64,000 bases of DNA from Unio delphinus (taxonomy: Eukaryota; Mollusca; Bivalvia; Unionida; Unionidae). Where the stretch lies: positions 3,033,501 through 3,097,500 of the forward strand of contig JAQISU010001239.1 of the NCBI GenBank assembly GCA_029339505.1. Reading direction: 5' to 3'. The notes beneath the pieces are model-generated. The model had not been told where the DNA came from and ran no database searches. It worked only from the letters and a program-made list of their open reading frames with translations. Positions 62,821 to 64,000 of the stretch are shown one piece after another. Position numbers and translations under genes: made by a program. The number at the start of each line of letters is the position of its first letter. Positions within the stretch are counted from its first letter, which is position 1.

Positions 62821-64000
62821 TTGGAGATCTGATCTTTATCACATTGGGAGTTCACCCAAAGCACTAAGCCAGTGCCAGCATTATCATGGGGAGGGACAGA
62901 CGGGTTAGCCAAAGATGGATTTGGTTTCTATGGAGTAGGGGTGAGATTTATTTCATGACCAACGACCTAGCTTCAAGAAAACTGAGATTTGATAAAGCAT
63001 CATGGAATGAAGGCTTTTCCCTTTCTTACAAATTATACCGGTCAAAAATAGTATTTAAAAATGGTCACCTGTTACTAAATCACTTAATACGATTCAACCA
63101 AATTTTAAATAAGCAGTTTTGCGCTAGGCACTTCCATATTTGTACAACTGTTGCTGATCCCTTCTCAAATATGGCCCGAGTTAGTAAAACTAAAAAAGAA
63201 ATACTTTAACAGTCTTCATTTCTTGAGCAAATTTGCTAGAATGCACCCAGGCAAAAAGACTTTTCAGTATTAAAAAATGATGTTTGCTGTACACCCATGG
63301 GTGTAGATAAAATAATCGAAGACATGACAAATTTGTTTAATTTCCTGTGCAATTAATGTTGAATCAAAAGCATTAGAAGAACTTTCTGCCAAAACAGTAA
63401 CTCACTGATACATCTTTATTGTTCTTTTTCTTGTTTTTGTTTTTAACTTTAATGCTCTGGACTTTTATTCTGATGTTCATCATCGTGTACATATGAAATC
63501 ATCTCGCTATATAAGGCTAAGATGATTTGCAACACACTTTCATGTCACAATTACTTTTTACTTTTGAAAAAAAAATATTTCAATAAACCCTTTTTACAAA
63601 GAAATGGATTCGTATAAACAAATTATCTCCAACTTAATTTAAAAATAACATTAGTAGGAAACAAAAAAAAATCGATAAAAAACTATTAAATATGATTTGA
63701 ATTTTAAAGAAAATTAAGTACCCAAAAATCTATTGAAGCTGGCAGAAGGAAAACGTGACCATTTTATCAGGATGTTTGCTCACAGGCGCAAAGATCACTA
63801 TATTAATTCCATATTCAGACGTGAAAATGCTTTCTTCATCAGTGCTACAGTACTCTAAGCATCAACAGCTTTGAATGTGTTTCGACAATTTCGTTCTGAA
63901 AAAAATTCTTCTCAGGCTTATCTTTTTAGCTGCAGGCAGTTTCAATAACTCTTGAATTCCTCTCTTCAAGATGGCTTGAAAACGCCTAGTTTAAAGACAA
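62821..64000. other. No recognisable gene
   Basis: A frame at 62886-63209 (+) and protein-like scraps just after it (about 63210-63350, with stops) may be the decayed remains of a coding sequence, but I recognise no family. Confidence 0.4.

Noticed and set aside
62441..62912. Frames of up to 148 codons on the minus strand
   Set aside because: The TATAA/CACAA array lacks stops in these frames; composition is pure repeat.

Overview
This is eukaryotic nuclear DNA: AT-rich, full of microsatellites and minisatellites, with spliced genes, tRNA-derived SINEs and CR1/Rex1-like LINE copies. The repeat types and the remains of Maverick/Polinton (adintovirus-like) elements suggest a marine invertebrate, most likely a mollusc or other lophotrochozoan. 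That assignment is inference; no database search was possible.

Region 1-2970 is the end of a Maverick/Polinton-like virus-derived element, cut by the left window edge. It is extremely compact. It holds the C-terminal part of an SF1 helicase with an HNH module (+), an intact DDE integrase (-), a phospholipase A2 module preceded by a CxxC zinc-ribbon ORF (-), and an intact FtsK/HerA-type packaging ATPase (+). Helicase-to-HNH and zinc ribbon-to-PLA2 are each split at an in-phase A_AAA_AAC heptamer, where a -1 shift would join the two halves. This twin arrangement is the most striking feature of the window. Older debris of the same element class follows: a broken helicase at about 5.0-5.97 kb, with its Walker B Asp replaced by Gly, and a broken protein-primed-type DNA polymerase B piece at about 12.29-12.73 kb. 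A mariner fragment and SINEs lie among them. From about 13.5 to 22.2 kb I see no recognisable gene.

Region 22.3-48.1 kb (minus strand) is one large adhesion GPCR gene. I could place 19 coding exons, all with GT/AG boundaries and matching phases, giving 943 residues without the unlocated first (signal-peptide) exon. The order is C-type lectin domain, Thr/Ser-rich stalk, HormR, GAIN, GPS (His-Met/Thr), seven transmembrane helices, and a 55-residue tail. Almost every large intron carries its own minisatellite. The middle lectin exon sits between long (AG)n and (CU)n tracts that are complementary in the pre-mRNA. One GAIN exon has an 89-bp tandem duplication of its donor site.

Region 48.1-64 kb is accessory sequence: two copies of one LINE family in opposite orientation, a perfect 3x78-bp repeat, an hAT-type MITE with 8-bp target duplications, a long ~23-bp minisatellite, a compound pentanucleotide array and several dinucleotide arrays. 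An unidentified, relatively GC-rich ORF (53.04-53.60 kb, minus) lies beside the first LINE.
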